Source of the DNA: Chitinophagales bacterium
GTDB taxonomy: Bacteria > Bacteroidota > Bacteroidia > Chitinophagales > JABDMM01
DNA length: 64,000 nt
NCBI GenBank assembly: GCA_013001465.1
Contig: JABDMM010000088.1
Coordinates: 43,404-107,403, forward strand
Direction of reading: 5' to 3'
A model generated the notes under the pieces. That model was not told where the DNA came from and searched no databases. It saw only the letters and a program-made list of their open reading frames with translations. A program made the translations under genes and the position numbers. Below are positions 18,240-26,604 of this stretch, one piece after another. Every line of letters starts with the position of its first letter. Position 1 is the first letter of the stretch.

Positions 18240-20306
18240 TCAGCTAACTTTACTACCATCTGAAATACCATTTTTAGGTACGATAAAGTCCAAAGTATCT
18301 CCATGTTCAGCCATGAGGATCATACCTTGTGATAATACACCTCTGATCTTTCTGGGAGCAAGATTGGTAAGCACACTCACTTGCTGACCGGGAAGATCAT
18401 CAATATTAAAATGCATTGCGATACCAGACACAATGGTTCTCACTTCAGTACCAAGATCAACTTTAAGTTTTAACAGCTTATCTGCTTTTTCAACTTTCTC
18501 TGCCTCTTTAATGGTTCCGATCCGAATGTCCATTTTTTGAAACTCATCAAAAGAGATTTCAGGAACTGTATTGGTAGCTGCATCTACTTCCAGGTTGTCT
18601 GTAACCAATTTTGCTTTTTGTTCTTCTATCATTGTTTCATCCATTTTTTCGAACAAGAGTTCTGCTTTATTAATGCGATGACCGTTCTTAACAATGGAGT
18701 TTGAACCAACATTCGACCATTTTAATATATCGCTATCAAGGTTCATGATCTCTATCATTTTCTCTGAAGTAAAAGGCATGAATGGCCGAATGAGTATGGT
18801 AATATTTGCTATAATTTGAGCGCATGCCATCAGGATGTCAGCAGTTTCTTCTTCATTTACTTTGATGCGTTTCCAAGGCTCTTCATCAGTAAGATATTTG
18901 TTTGCCGCGCGGGCTACATTCATGACTTCATTCAGCGCTTCTCTGAATCTGTATTGTTCAAGAGAGTTTTCTACTTTGCTTGCAAAGCCATCTTTACCAA
19001 ATTCCAAATCTATCTTTCCCCAATCTACCCGATTGCTTTCACCATTAAGTACACCATCAAAATATTTATGCGTTAGCACTGCTACTCTGTTTACCAGATT
19101 TCCGAGGATTGCCACCAATTCATTATTGTTCTTAGCCAGGAAATCATCCCAGGTAAATTCGCTGTCTTTAGTTTCCGGCATATTGGCACATAGCATATAC
19201 CTGAGCACATCGATCTTATCGGGAAAGTCGTCGATAAATTCATGTACCCAAACAGCATAGTTTCTCGAAGTGGAGATCTTGTTTCCCTCCAGGTTCATGA
19301 ATTCGTTTGCGGGCACATTGGCCGGCAAGATATAATCACCATGAGTTTTTAGTATTGCAGGAAAAATGATGCAATGAAAAACGATATTATCTTTCCCGAT
19401 AAAATGAAGCAGTTTACTTTCTTCATCCTGCCAATAGAGCTTCCAGTCTTTTGCATTGTCTGCAGCCCATTGTTTTGTAGCTGAAATATATCCAATAGGA
19501 GCATCCAGCCAAACATAAAGAACTTTGCCTTCTGCACCTTCTAAAGGGACATTAACTCCCCAACTAAGATCTCTGGTAACGGAACGCTCGTGTAACCCAT
19601 CATTTAACCAAGACAAACATTGACCGAGAACATTCTTTTTCCATTCCGCAGGGTCATGTTGTTCAACTCCATCAATTTTACCGGTTTCAAGCCATTCCCG
19701 AAGCCATTTTTCATGTTGCTGAAGCGGAAGGTACCAATGTTTCGTTTCTCGCAAAACAGGTGGTTTTTCGGATAGCGTGGAAAGGGGATTGATCAGGTCA
19801 AGCGGACTAAGTGACCTGCCACATTTTTCACACTGGTCACCGTAAGCATCGGGATTTGCGCAATTTGGACACTCCCCTTTTATGTATCTATCAGCCAAAA
19901 ATTGCTCATACTCCTCATCATAATATTGCTTTGATGTTTTCTCTTCGAAAACTCCTTTTTCATAAAGCTTTAAGAAGTAGTCGCTGGCTGTTTCATGATG
20001 CAGCTCTGATGAGGTTCGATGAAAAATATCAAAGTCGATCCCGAGATCAACAAAGGCTTTTTTATTTATCGTATGATATGTATCCACTATTTCCTGTGGA
20101 CTTCTCCCTTCCTTTTTCGCCTGTATAGTTATCGCTGCACCATTTTCATCGGATCCACAAATGAACACCACATCCTTTTCCTTCAGTTTCAAATAGCGAA
20201 CAAAGATATCTGCAGGCAGGTATGCACCAGCAATATGCCCCACATGTAAAGGGCCATTAGCATATGGCAAAGCCGATGTGATCGTATATCTTTTATAATT
20301 TTTCAT
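18240..20306 (-). CDS. metG: Methionine-tRNA ligase
   Basis: 688 aa. The HIGH-type motif is PLHVGHIAG near residue 17, and the KMSKS loop is present as KISTSRN. The knuckle insertion has four Cys (CPNC...CEKC, about residues 143-160), a zinc site. The C-terminal 110 residues form an EMAP/Trbp111-like tRNA-binding domain (MDIRIGTIKEAEKVEKADKL, LAPRKIRGVLSQGM). The enzyme charges tRNA-Met in the cytoplasm. The length is normal for the long MetG form. Confidence 0.97.
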   Translation of the reverse strand: MKNYKRYTITSALPYANGPLHVGHIAGAYLPADIFVRYLKLKEKDVVFICGSDENGAAITIQAKKEGRSPQEIVDTYHTINKKAFVDLGIDFDIFHRTSSELHHETASDYFLKLYEKGVFEEKTSKQYYDEEYEQFLADRYIKGECPNCANPDAYGDQCEKCGRSLSPLDLINPLSTLSEKPPVLRETKHWYLPLQQHEKWLREWLETGKIDGVEQHDPAEWKKNVLGQCLSWLNDGLHERSVTRDLSWGVNVPLEGAEGKVLYVWLDAPIGYISATKQWAADNAKDWKLYWQDEESKLLHFIGKDNIVFHCIIFPAILKTHGDYILPANVPANEFMNLEGNKISTSRNYAVWVHEFIDDFPDKIDVLRYMLCANMPETKDSEFTWDDFLAKNNNELVAILGNLVNRVAVLTHKYFDGVLNGESNRVDWGKIDLEFGKDGFASKVENSLEQYRFREALNEVMNVARAANKYLTDEEPWKRIKVNEEETADILMACAQIIANITILIRPFMPFTSEKMIEIMNLDSDILKWSNVGSNSIVKNGHRINKAELLFEKMDETMIEEQKAKLVTDNLEVDAATNTVPEISFDEFQKMDIRIGTIKEAEKVEKADKLLKLKVDLGTEVRTIVSGIAMHFNIDDLPGQQVSVLTNLAPRKIRGVLSQGMILMAEHGDTLDFIVPKNGISDGSKVS

Positions 20307-20313
20307 CAGGTGG

Positions 20314-20321
20314 CAAAGATA
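20314..20321 (-). promoter_or_regulatory. Candidate -7 box (TAnnTTTG) for metG
   Basis: TATCTTTG followed by CC on the minus strand is an exact TAnnTTTG match, 7 bp upstream of the metG ATG. If used, the transcript would have almost no leader. Confidence 0.4.
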
Positions 20322-20410
20322 GCTATGAATTATGTATGAAGTGAAAGGCGAGACTCAAAAGATATCCAATTCATCAAAATGATTAATTTAACAGCCAAAG
20401 TGAGTTTTGC

Positions 20411-21328
20411 ATGCTAAATAAATCCATCCGAAAACCTCCTTCATTAAAAAAAGGAGACACTATAGGTATACTCAGTACAGCCAGAAAAATAAGCAAAGAA
20501 GAATTGAGTAACTGCATCAACTTCCTAGAGAGTTTCGGTTTCAATATTCAAACGGGTAAAACGATCGGGGCTGAATTTCATCAATTTGCCGGAGATGACA
20601 CGTGCAGAACTGAAGATCTTCAAGCTATGTTAAATGACGATGGAATTAATGCCATTCTGTGCGCAAGAGGTGGCTACGGAACAGTGAGGATCATCGACTC
20701 GATCGATTACAGCAAATTCGTTAAAAACCCTAAATGGATTGCCGGGTATAGCGATGTTACAGCGTTGCATATGATGGTAAACACTAAACTAGCGGTGCAA
20801 AGCCTTCACTCACCGATGCCATTAGGATTTGAAGAACTTACAGAACAATCGAAAAAATCTCTGGTCGATGCACTTTTTGGTCACCCATTAAATTATACCA
20901 TTCCATCGCACCCATTAAATAAAGGCGGAGAAGATACATCTGTGCTTTTCGGAGGTAATTTATCTGTTTTATATTCTTTGACCGGAAGTACAAACGGAGG
21001 TGTCCCAACAGGAAGTTTTTTGTTTATTGAAGATCTCGATGAATACCTCTATCACATCGACAGAATGATGATGAATTTTAGAAGATCTGGAAAATTAAAT
21101 ATGTTAAAAGGGTTAGTCATTGGTGGTATGACCGATATGAACGATAATACAATCCCTTATGGAATGGATGCAGTTGAAATTATAATATCTCATGTGAAAG
21201 ACAAGCCTATTCCAGTATGTTTTGGTTTCCCAGCCGGGCACATAAAAGATAACAGAACGTTAGTTCTTGGAAAAGAATACCGCTTTAAGGTAGATTCAGC
21301 AACCGTTGAATTGAAAGCTGTCGATTAG
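20411..21328 (+). CDS. ldcA: LD-carboxypeptidase (peptidase S66)
   Basis: 305 aa. The family signature runs LKKGDTIGILSTAR at the start, CARGGYGTVRIID near 85, and the nucleophile in AGYSDVTALH (Ser114). The other members of the Ser-Glu-His triad fit Glu207 (FIEDLDEY) and His277 (FPAGHIKDN). S66 enzymes cut the terminal D-Ala from murein tetrapeptides, or microcin-like conjugates, in the cytoplasm. The end overlaps the convergent ThiE-like gene by 4 bp. Confidence 0.88.
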   Translation: MLNKSIRKPPSLKKGDTIGILSTARKISKEELSNCINFLESFGFNIQTGKTIGAEFHQFAGDDTCRTEDLQAMLNDDGINAILCARGGYGTVRIIDSIDYSKFVKNPKWIAGYSDVTALHMMVNTKLAVQSLHSPMPLGFEELTEQSKKSLVDALFGHPLNYTIPSHPLNKGGEDTSVLFGGNLSVLYSLTGSTNGGVPTGSFLFIEDLDEYLYHIDRMMMNFRRSGKLNMLKGLVIGGMTDMNDNTIPYGMDAVEIIISHVKDKPIPVCFGFPAGHIKDNRTLVLGKEYRFKVDSATVELKAVD

Positions 21329-21948
21329 CTTGCTAATCGGCCAATATCGTCCGCAGACAAGACCTCATGGAATGCTAAAACCGGATCGATAGCTTTCCAG
21401 ACAGTACTCTGGAGGGCAAATCCTTTAAAGCCAAGATCGTAAACGCGGTTGATGTTATCAGCATTGATGCCTCCAACCGCATAAACCTCCGTAAACTCAT
21501 TTTTCAATACCTTTCGAAGCTCAGATTCTTCGAAAGCAAACAAGGTATCACTTCGGTAACTCGTATTGAAAAGTGGACCGAGGAATACTTTATCGAAATT
21601 GTAAAATTTATAGAATTTATCAAGATTAGAGGTAGTTGTGGAGATCTGCACGTTACCCTTCATAAAACGGTAATACACTCGTTTCCACTGAAACGACCAT
21701 TTTCTTCTTTTAGTTGGACTTACATGAATGCCTCGTAAGTTGAATTTTAAAACAAGGTCGAAATGACTATGCAATACGATCTTATTCCAATTCTTAAAAT
21801 CAATTTGCTGAATAAACTTAGTCATTTCAGATTTCGAATACCCCGGTTTTCTGATGTGCAATTCATCTAAACCTACCTCAAACAACTCATTGATCTTTTC
21901 GATCTCTCCCTTCAAATAGTAGGGGTTTGTGTAAACTACTTTAATCAT
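21325..21948 (-). CDS. ThiE/TenI-like thiamine phosphate synthase family protein
   Basis: 207 aa, a single TIM-barrel domain. Landmarks of the ThiE/TenI family are LDELHIRKPGYS (in place of LQLREK), GIHVSPTKR, VFLGPLFNTSYRSD and AVGGINADNI near the C-terminus. Several positions differ from authentic ThiE, so it may be a TenI-type isomerase or a divergent synthase. The nearby TPP riboswitch, PnuC and receptor genes support a link to thiamine metabolism. Confidence 0.65.
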   Translation of the reverse strand: MIKVVYTNPYYLKGEIEKINELFEVGLDELHIRKPGYSKSEMTKFIQQIDFKNWNKIVLHSHFDLVLKFNLRGIHVSPTKRRKWSFQWKRVYYRFMKGNVQISTTTSNLDKFYKFYNFDKVFLGPLFNTSYRSDTLFAFEESELRKVLKNEFTEVYAVGGINADNINRVYDLGFKGFALQSTVWKAIDPVLAFHEVLSADDIGRLAS

Positions 21949-22037
21949 CCATCATCAATTTTGACATCAAATTCACAATTACTCTTTTCTTTATACCATA
22001 CAATTGATAATTTGTTTCATATTTGCGTGTCTATCAC

Positions 22038-22655
22038 ATGGATTTTTTTAGACATATAGTATCTGACTTTCAGTCTTTTACCATTCTTGAGATCATAGCT
22101 GTTGTTTTTGCTCTTATCTATGTTATTCTTGCGTGGAAAGAGAAGATCGCATGTTGGGTTTTCGGGATCATAAGCTCGTTTATCTTCATGTATATCTCTT
22201 TCAAAGTCAATTACAAATTAGAAGCTTTCCTATATTTGTTCTATGTGCTAATGGGATTTTATGGTTGGTATGAATGGGCCAAAGGGCTAAAAAAAGTCGA
22301 AGAAAAAGCTGTTATTTCCACCTGGAACAGCAAAAAGCATTTACTAATACTGATATTCGGTTTAATCTCATGTATTATACTGGCTTATATATTCGATAAG
22401 TATTTAAACTCATCACTACCATATCTTGATGCGGTTACGACAGTATTTGCAATTATTGCAACCTGGATGACCACTAGAAAAATTCTGGAAAACTGGATTT
22501 ATTGGATTATTATTGACGTGCTTTCTATATATCTTTACTTACATAAGGATCTGTATTTCGCATCAGCGCTCTATATAATTTATGTTTTTATAGCTGCTGC
22601 CGGATATTATACCTGGCTTAACTCTTACAACCGATCGAAAGAATTATTAAAATAG
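22038..22655 (+). CDS. pnuC: PnuC-family vitamin transporter (nicotinamide riboside or thiamine)
   Basis: 205 aa from the ATG at 22038 (a GTG at 22023 is possible). It has seven hydrophobic segments and the PnuC hallmarks: an early ALIYVILAWKEKIACWVFGI helix pair, YVLMGFYGWYEW (the conserved W-containing substrate motif) and NWIYWIIIDVLSIYLY. PnuC proteins carry nicotinamide riboside; the PnuT branch carries thiamine. The gene overlaps the kinase gene that follows, and a TPP riboswitch and receptor lie downstream, so thiamine is a real alternative. The substrate would then be trapped by phosphorylation. Confidence 0.85.
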   Translation: MDFFRHIVSDFQSFTILEIIAVVFALIYVILAWKEKIACWVFGIISSFIFMYISFKVNYKLEAFLYLFYVLMGFYGWYEWAKGLKKVEEKAVISTWNSKKHLLILIFGLISCIILAYIFDKYLNSSLPYLDAVTTVFAIIATWMTTRKILENWIYWIIIDVLSIYLYLHKDLYFASALYIIYVFIAAAGYYTWLNSYNRSKELLK

Positions 22656-23161
22656 CAATAACAGGACCCGAATCCAGCGGGAAAACCAAGTTAGCCGAAA
22701 AACTTGCCAATCATTATCAGACCTTTTATTTACCTGAGTATGCTCGGTCATATTTGGAAGAAAAAAAAGGAAGTTACACCTATTCGGATATAGAACATAT
22801 CATTGAACATCATTTTAAGAATGAAAGCCACTTATTAGATCTTGCCAATTATTACCTGTTTTATGATACCGAGTGGATCAATTTTAAACTTTGGCTCTCC
22901 ATAAAATATGATAAGAGGCTCACAATTGTAGATGAAGCCATCGAAAAGAAGCCATTTGATTTCTACCTGCTTACATATCCTGATCTTGTCTGGAAAGAGG
23001 ATTCACTTCGTGAAATGCCCGACAAGCTTTCCAGGATCTCACATTTTGAAAGGTTTTTTACGGAAATCCAAAAAACCGGTATACCATATGCAATTATCAA
23101 AGGTTCGGGTGATGACAGGTTAAATAACGCAATCGATGCTATCGAAGAACAATTCGGCTAA
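22646..23161 (+). CDS. NadR-like ribosyl/vitamin kinase, no ATG start (ATT or -1 frameshift from pnuC)
   Basis: About 171 aa. The Walker A motif ITGPESSGKT sits at the very start of the frame, as in NadR-type nicotinamide riboside kinases. PEYARSYLEE, a DTEW motif and VDEAIEKKPFDFYLL follow. No ATG, GTG or TTG precedes the Walker A in this frame back to the stop at 22619; the first TTG (22754) would delete it. Homologues begin M(I)KIAITGPE, so the expected start codon is ATT at 22646 (or 22643). Alternatively, a -1 slip on AAAA at 22649-22652, just before the pnuC stop, would fuse PnuC to the kinase. Confidence 0.75.
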   Translation: MKIAITGPESSGKTKLAEKLANHYQTFYLPEYARSYLEEKKGSYTYSDIEHIIEHHFKNESHLLDLANYYLFYDTEWINFKLWLSIKYDKRLTIVDEAIEKKPFDFYLLTYPDLVWKEDSLREMPDKLSRISHFERFFTEIQKTGIPYAIIKGSGDDRLNNAIDAIEEQFG

Positions 23162-23191
23162 AATCTCTACGCTGTCTTAAACCTTTTTAGT

Positions 23192-23199
23192 TAGATTTG
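23192..23199 (+). promoter_or_regulatory. Candidate -7 box (TAnnTTTG) for the riboswitch transcript
   Basis: TAGATTTG followed by C is an exact match to TAnnTTTG. It lies 11 bp upstream of the P1 stem of the TPP riboswitch, which places the transcription start just before the aptamer. Confidence 0.45.
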
Positions 23200-23210
23200 C
23201 CTCATTATTC

Positions 23211-23300
23211 AACTTTAGGGGGTGTTCTGCCTATATATGCAGATCTGAGATCATACCCATTGAACCTGTGCAGGGTAATTCCTGATAGGGATGTAAAGTT
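23211..23300 (+). promoter_or_regulatory. TPP (thiamine pyrophosphate) riboswitch
   Basis: Conserved THI-element pieces occur in order: GGGGTG near 23219, CTGAGAT near 23245, ACCC then TTGAACCTG at 23259-23269, and CAGGGTAATTCCTG followed by AGGGA near 23290. The outer P1 stem pairs AACTTTA (23211-23217) with TAAAGTT (23294-23300). The aptamer ends 50 bp before the TonB-dependent receptor start. The expression platform is not obvious; control may be at translation initiation. High TPP should repress the receptor. Confidence 0.92.
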
Positions 23301-23350
23301 TAGATACTTTCCATTCGATGTAGTATATCCTCCCTTCCAAACTTAATGTG

Positions 23351-25792
23351 ATGAAAATTCTTTTATTCGGAATGTTGATTTTCGCTTCTGCATTGAGCAG
23401 TGCTCAAAATTTTACTTTAAAGGGAAAAGTTGTAGATACTGAAAACAATCTTCCGCTGGAAGGCGCAACTGTATTGTTAATGAATTCACAAAAAGCTGCA
23501 GTTTCCGATACCAAAGGTAATTTTAGAATTAGTAACCTGAATTCCGGCAAAATTGAACTTAGAGCAAGTTTTATAGGCTATCAGAGCGAAGTGAAAATTA
23601 TTGACCTCTATCAGGATATGGAAGTTTTATTTACCCTGAATGTTAAAGCTGTTCTTACGGATGAGGTCATTGTGTCTTCAACAAGAGTTGAGTCCGGGAA
23701 TCCAACCACTTTCTCAAATGTAACTCAAGAGGAGATTGCAGTGAAAAATAATGGAAAAGATCTACCTTTTCTGCTCGATGAAATACCTTCTGCAGTTGTC
23801 ACATCAGATGCCGGTGCCGGCGTTGGTTACACAGGCTTAAGATTAAGAGGAAGTGATCCGTCGAGAATAAATGTCACTATAAACGGGATCCCTCTCAACG
23901 ATGCAGAATCTCAAACTGTTTTCTGGGTAAACATGCCAGATTTCGCGAGTTCTGTGCAAAGTATTCAGGTCCAGCGAGGAATTGGAACTTCGACAAATGG
24001 AGCAGGAGCTTTTGGCGGTTCAGTAAACATCAAAACAAGCGGGTTGAATAAAGATGCTTACGCTGAAATCGACGAGGGATTTGGCTCTTTTAATACTTTT
24101 CGGCATAGCCTCACTTTTGGTACCGGTTTGATCAAGAATAGATTCTCATTGGATGGAAGACTTTCAAAAATCAAATCTGACGGCTACATTGACCGGGCAT
24201 CCTCAGATCTGCAATCTCTGTTTATCTCCGGAACTTTTTACGATGACAATACCATAATTAAAGGAAATATCATGCTGGGTAAAGAGGTCACATATCAAGC
24301 ATGGTACGGCGTTTTTGAAGGTGACCTTGCTACAAACAGAACATTCAACCTGGCAGGCACAGATTTTTATGCGAAAGCAATTCCATACAACAATGAAGTA
24401 GATAATTACAGACAAGATCATTATCAGCTCCTATTTTCTCAAGTCCTAAGCGAAGTGATAAATCTTAATATTGGATTTCATTATACCCGTGGAATGGGAT
24501 ATTTCGAACAATATAAAGTGGGTCAATTCCTGCCTTCATATAACATATCCCCGCCTGTTGTTGGGAGTGATACTGTTTTTACTTCAGACCTTATTCGTCA
24601 GCGCTGGCTTGATAATGATTTCTATGGAAGTACTTTTTCTTTTGAAGTTGAAAAAGGAGCGATCTCTTTGACTATGGGTGGAGCTTGGAACAGATATGTG
24701 GGCGATCATTTTGGAGAGGTGATCTGGGCAGAGTATTCCGGAAACAGCGAGATCGGTCATAGATTTTATGATAATACCGGCACAAAAAGAGACTTTAACA
24801 TATATGGAAAGGCATCCTATAGTCCTGCTGTTGGATTCGGAGTTTTTGCAGATATGCAGATCAGAAGTTTAAATTACGAAGTTGAAGGAATTGATATTGG
24901 AAATCGAGTTTTGAGTACAGAAAATAAATACTTCTTTTTTAATCCGAAGCTAGGCATGAGATATGTATTTGATACGGATCAATCAGTATACACCTCAATA
25001 GCACTTGCAAATCGCGAACCTGTTCGAAATGATATTATCGATGCTCCTTCAGGTCAGAATATAAAACCGGAAAAGATGATAGATATTGAAGCTGGCTACC
25101 GTTATGATAGAAATGGATTAAAACTCCAACCGAATGTATATGCAATGATCTATAAAGATCAGCTTGTACTAACCGGTCAGTTGAATGATGTTGGAACTGC
25201 GATCAGAACTAACGTAGATAAAAGTTACAGAATTGGAATCGAAGCACTCGCCAGCTATGCCGTTTCTGATAAACTTTCGTTTCGGGCAAATCTAACTTAC
25301 AGCAGTAATAAGATAATTGCTTTTCAGGAAGTGATTAACACTTTTGACGATAATTATGTTGCTGTTGATTCACTTGCTATCATCAATAAATATGAGAATA
25401 CCGATATCTCCTTTTCACCTTCCATTATTGGTGCTTTTGGTATCCATATTGAAGCAATTCCAAATCTGTTCTTTGATCTTACAGGGAAGTATGTTGGGAA
25501 ACAATTTTTAGATAACACATCACAGGATAGCAGATCTCTAGACCCATACTTCACAAACGATCTGTACATTAAATATGTAATAGAGGGTAAATATTTTGAG
25601 GAATTAGGCCTAAAACTAGCCTTCCACAATTTATTCGATGTCAAATATGAATCCAACGGCTATACATTTAGCGAGAGGTATGTATCTACAGATATAAATC
25701 AAAACATGGTGCTATCCGGACCTTTTACCTATAATTATTACTATCCACAAGCTGGATTTCATATCATGGCGGGAATATCGCTTAGATTTTAA
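23351..25792 (+). CDS. TonB-dependent outer-membrane receptor under TPP riboswitch control
   Basis: 813 aa from the ATG at 23351. Signal peptide (to about residue 18), then a carboxypeptidase-D-regulatory-like domain (about 20-100, LKGKVVDTENNLPLEGATV), a plug domain (about 115-225, GYTGLRLRGSDPSRINVTINGIPL) and a 22-strand-type barrel ending HIMAGISLRF with a terminal aromatic. The TPP riboswitch upstream and the ThiE-like and PnuC genes nearby point to thiamine or a precursor as substrate. It lies convergent with the DUF3108 gene, overlapping by 4 bp. Confidence 0.88.
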   Translation: MKILLFGMLIFASALSSAQNFTLKGKVVDTENNLPLEGATVLLMNSQKAAVSDTKGNFRISNLNSGKIELRASFIGYQSEVKIIDLYQDMEVLFTLNVKAVLTDEVIVSSTRVESGNPTTFSNVTQEEIAVKNNGKDLPFLLDEIPSAVVTSDAGAGVGYTGLRLRGSDPSRINVTINGIPLNDAESQTVFWVNMPDFASSVQSIQVQRGIGTSTNGAGAFGGSVNIKTSGLNKDAYAEIDEGFGSFNTFRHSLTFGTGLIKNRFSLDGRLSKIKSDGYIDRASSDLQSLFISGTFYDDNTIIKGNIMLGKEVTYQAWYGVFEGDLATNRTFNLAGTDFYAKAIPYNNEVDNYRQDHYQLLFSQVLSEVINLNIGFHYTRGMGYFEQYKVGQFLPSYNISPPVVGSDTVFTSDLIRQRWLDNDFYGSTFSFEVEKGAISLTMGGAWNRYVGDHFGEVIWAEYSGNSEIGHRFYDNTGTKRDFNIYGKASYSPAVGFGVFADMQIRSLNYEVEGIDIGNRVLSTENKYFFFNPKLGMRYVFDTDQSVYTSIALANREPVRNDIIDAPSGQNIKPEKMIDIEAGYRYDRNGLKLQPNVYAMIYKDQLVLTGQLNDVGTAIRTNVDKSYRIGIEALASYAVSDKLSFRANLTYSSNKIIAFQEVINTFDDNYVAVDSLAIINKYENTDISFSPSIIGAFGIHIEAIPNLFFDLTGKYVGKQFLDNTSQDSRSLDPYFTNDLYIKYVIEGKYFEELGLKLAFHNLFDVKYESNGYTFSERYVSTDINQNMVLSGPFTYNYYYPQAGFHIMAGISLRF

Positions 25793-26604
25793 AGTTTAGC
25801 CGTAAGTGGGTTTCTAACACCATCATAATCAGTAAGTATAGCTTTAACTGACCCAACTGAAATTGGTGTTTCTATCAAAATTGGAAGACGGTTGGCATCA
25901 TCAGTTACATAAACAAGCATGGACTCATTCTCATCAAATATTCTTCCTTTTATAAGTACTGGTGAAACTTTGATACAACGGAACTTACCTAAATTTGTCT
26001 TTACAATTTCTTTACCGAGATATCGAATATGGAGGTCATGAAATTTATTGTCGATAAATACACGCAAAGGGATAGTATCTCCAACTGATGAAGCATCCAG
26101 ATTAAGGGTTCGTAAATAATATATAGATGAGAGGACATCGTGAGTACAGTCTTTCAGATCGAAAGTATCAGTCCCATAGGGAGTTTTGTAGTCTTCAGAT
26201 TCTGAAATGATCTGATTCTTATCCCAGTTAAACTCATAATTATTGAAGATCTCATAACCACCTTCATTCACATCTCTGATGAATTTCCTCGGTTTTAAAG
26301 AGTATGGATCCATATATGTCTCATACGAATCGCGCACTTTAAAGAACAAATCGTATTTACGCATCGTTTTACCAGTTGCTTTGGAGTAGAGATATTTCTT
26401 ACCATTTAGATAGGCTTCCCTAAGATCGAACTCAACCTCTCCAGCTCCGATCCATACTGCTTTCCAATTATAATATACTTTAAACTTAAGTTCTTCGCCG
26501 CTTTTGAAAACATAGTTTTCTGAGCTGCAATCATAAAGAGTAGTGCTCATTAAAGCAAATGATACAGTGATCAAAGTAACAAGAGAAAAAAATCTATACT
26601 TCAT
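25789..26604 (-). CDS. DUF3108 domain protein, exported
   Basis: 271 aa from the ATG at 26604; a TTG at 26610 is less likely. Signal peptide followed by FKSGEELKFKVYYNWKAVW, typical of DUF3108. The core is rich in beta strands and includes the repeated RKFIRDVNEGGYEIFNNYEFNW pattern. The family is periplasmic and of unknown function. It overlaps the end of the upstream flippase-like gene by 11 bp, so the two are probably one unit. Confidence 0.8.
   Translation of the reverse strand: MKYRFFSLVTLITVSFALMSTTLYDCSSENYVFKSGEELKFKVYYNWKAVWIGAGEVEFDLREAYLNGKKYLYSKATGKTMRKYDLFFKVRDSYETYMDPYSLKPRKFIRDVNEGGYEIFNNYEFNWDKNQIISESEDYKTPYGTDTFDLKDCTHDVLSSIYYLRTLNLDASSVGDTIPLRVFIDNKFHDLHIRYLGKEIVKTNLGKFRCIKVSPVLIKGRIFDENESMLVYVTDDANRLPILIETPISVGSVKAILTDYDGVRNPLTAKL

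Noticed and set aside
18835..19260. Plus-strand frame of 141 codons
   Set aside because: Antisense to metG, which is complete and well conserved on the other strand.
21949..22037. Promoter of pnuC
   Set aside because: TATTTG-like words are present but none matches TAnnTTTG; not called.
22754..22756. TTG as start of the NadR-like kinase
   Set aside because: Starting here removes the Walker A motif, which is intact just upstream in the same frame.
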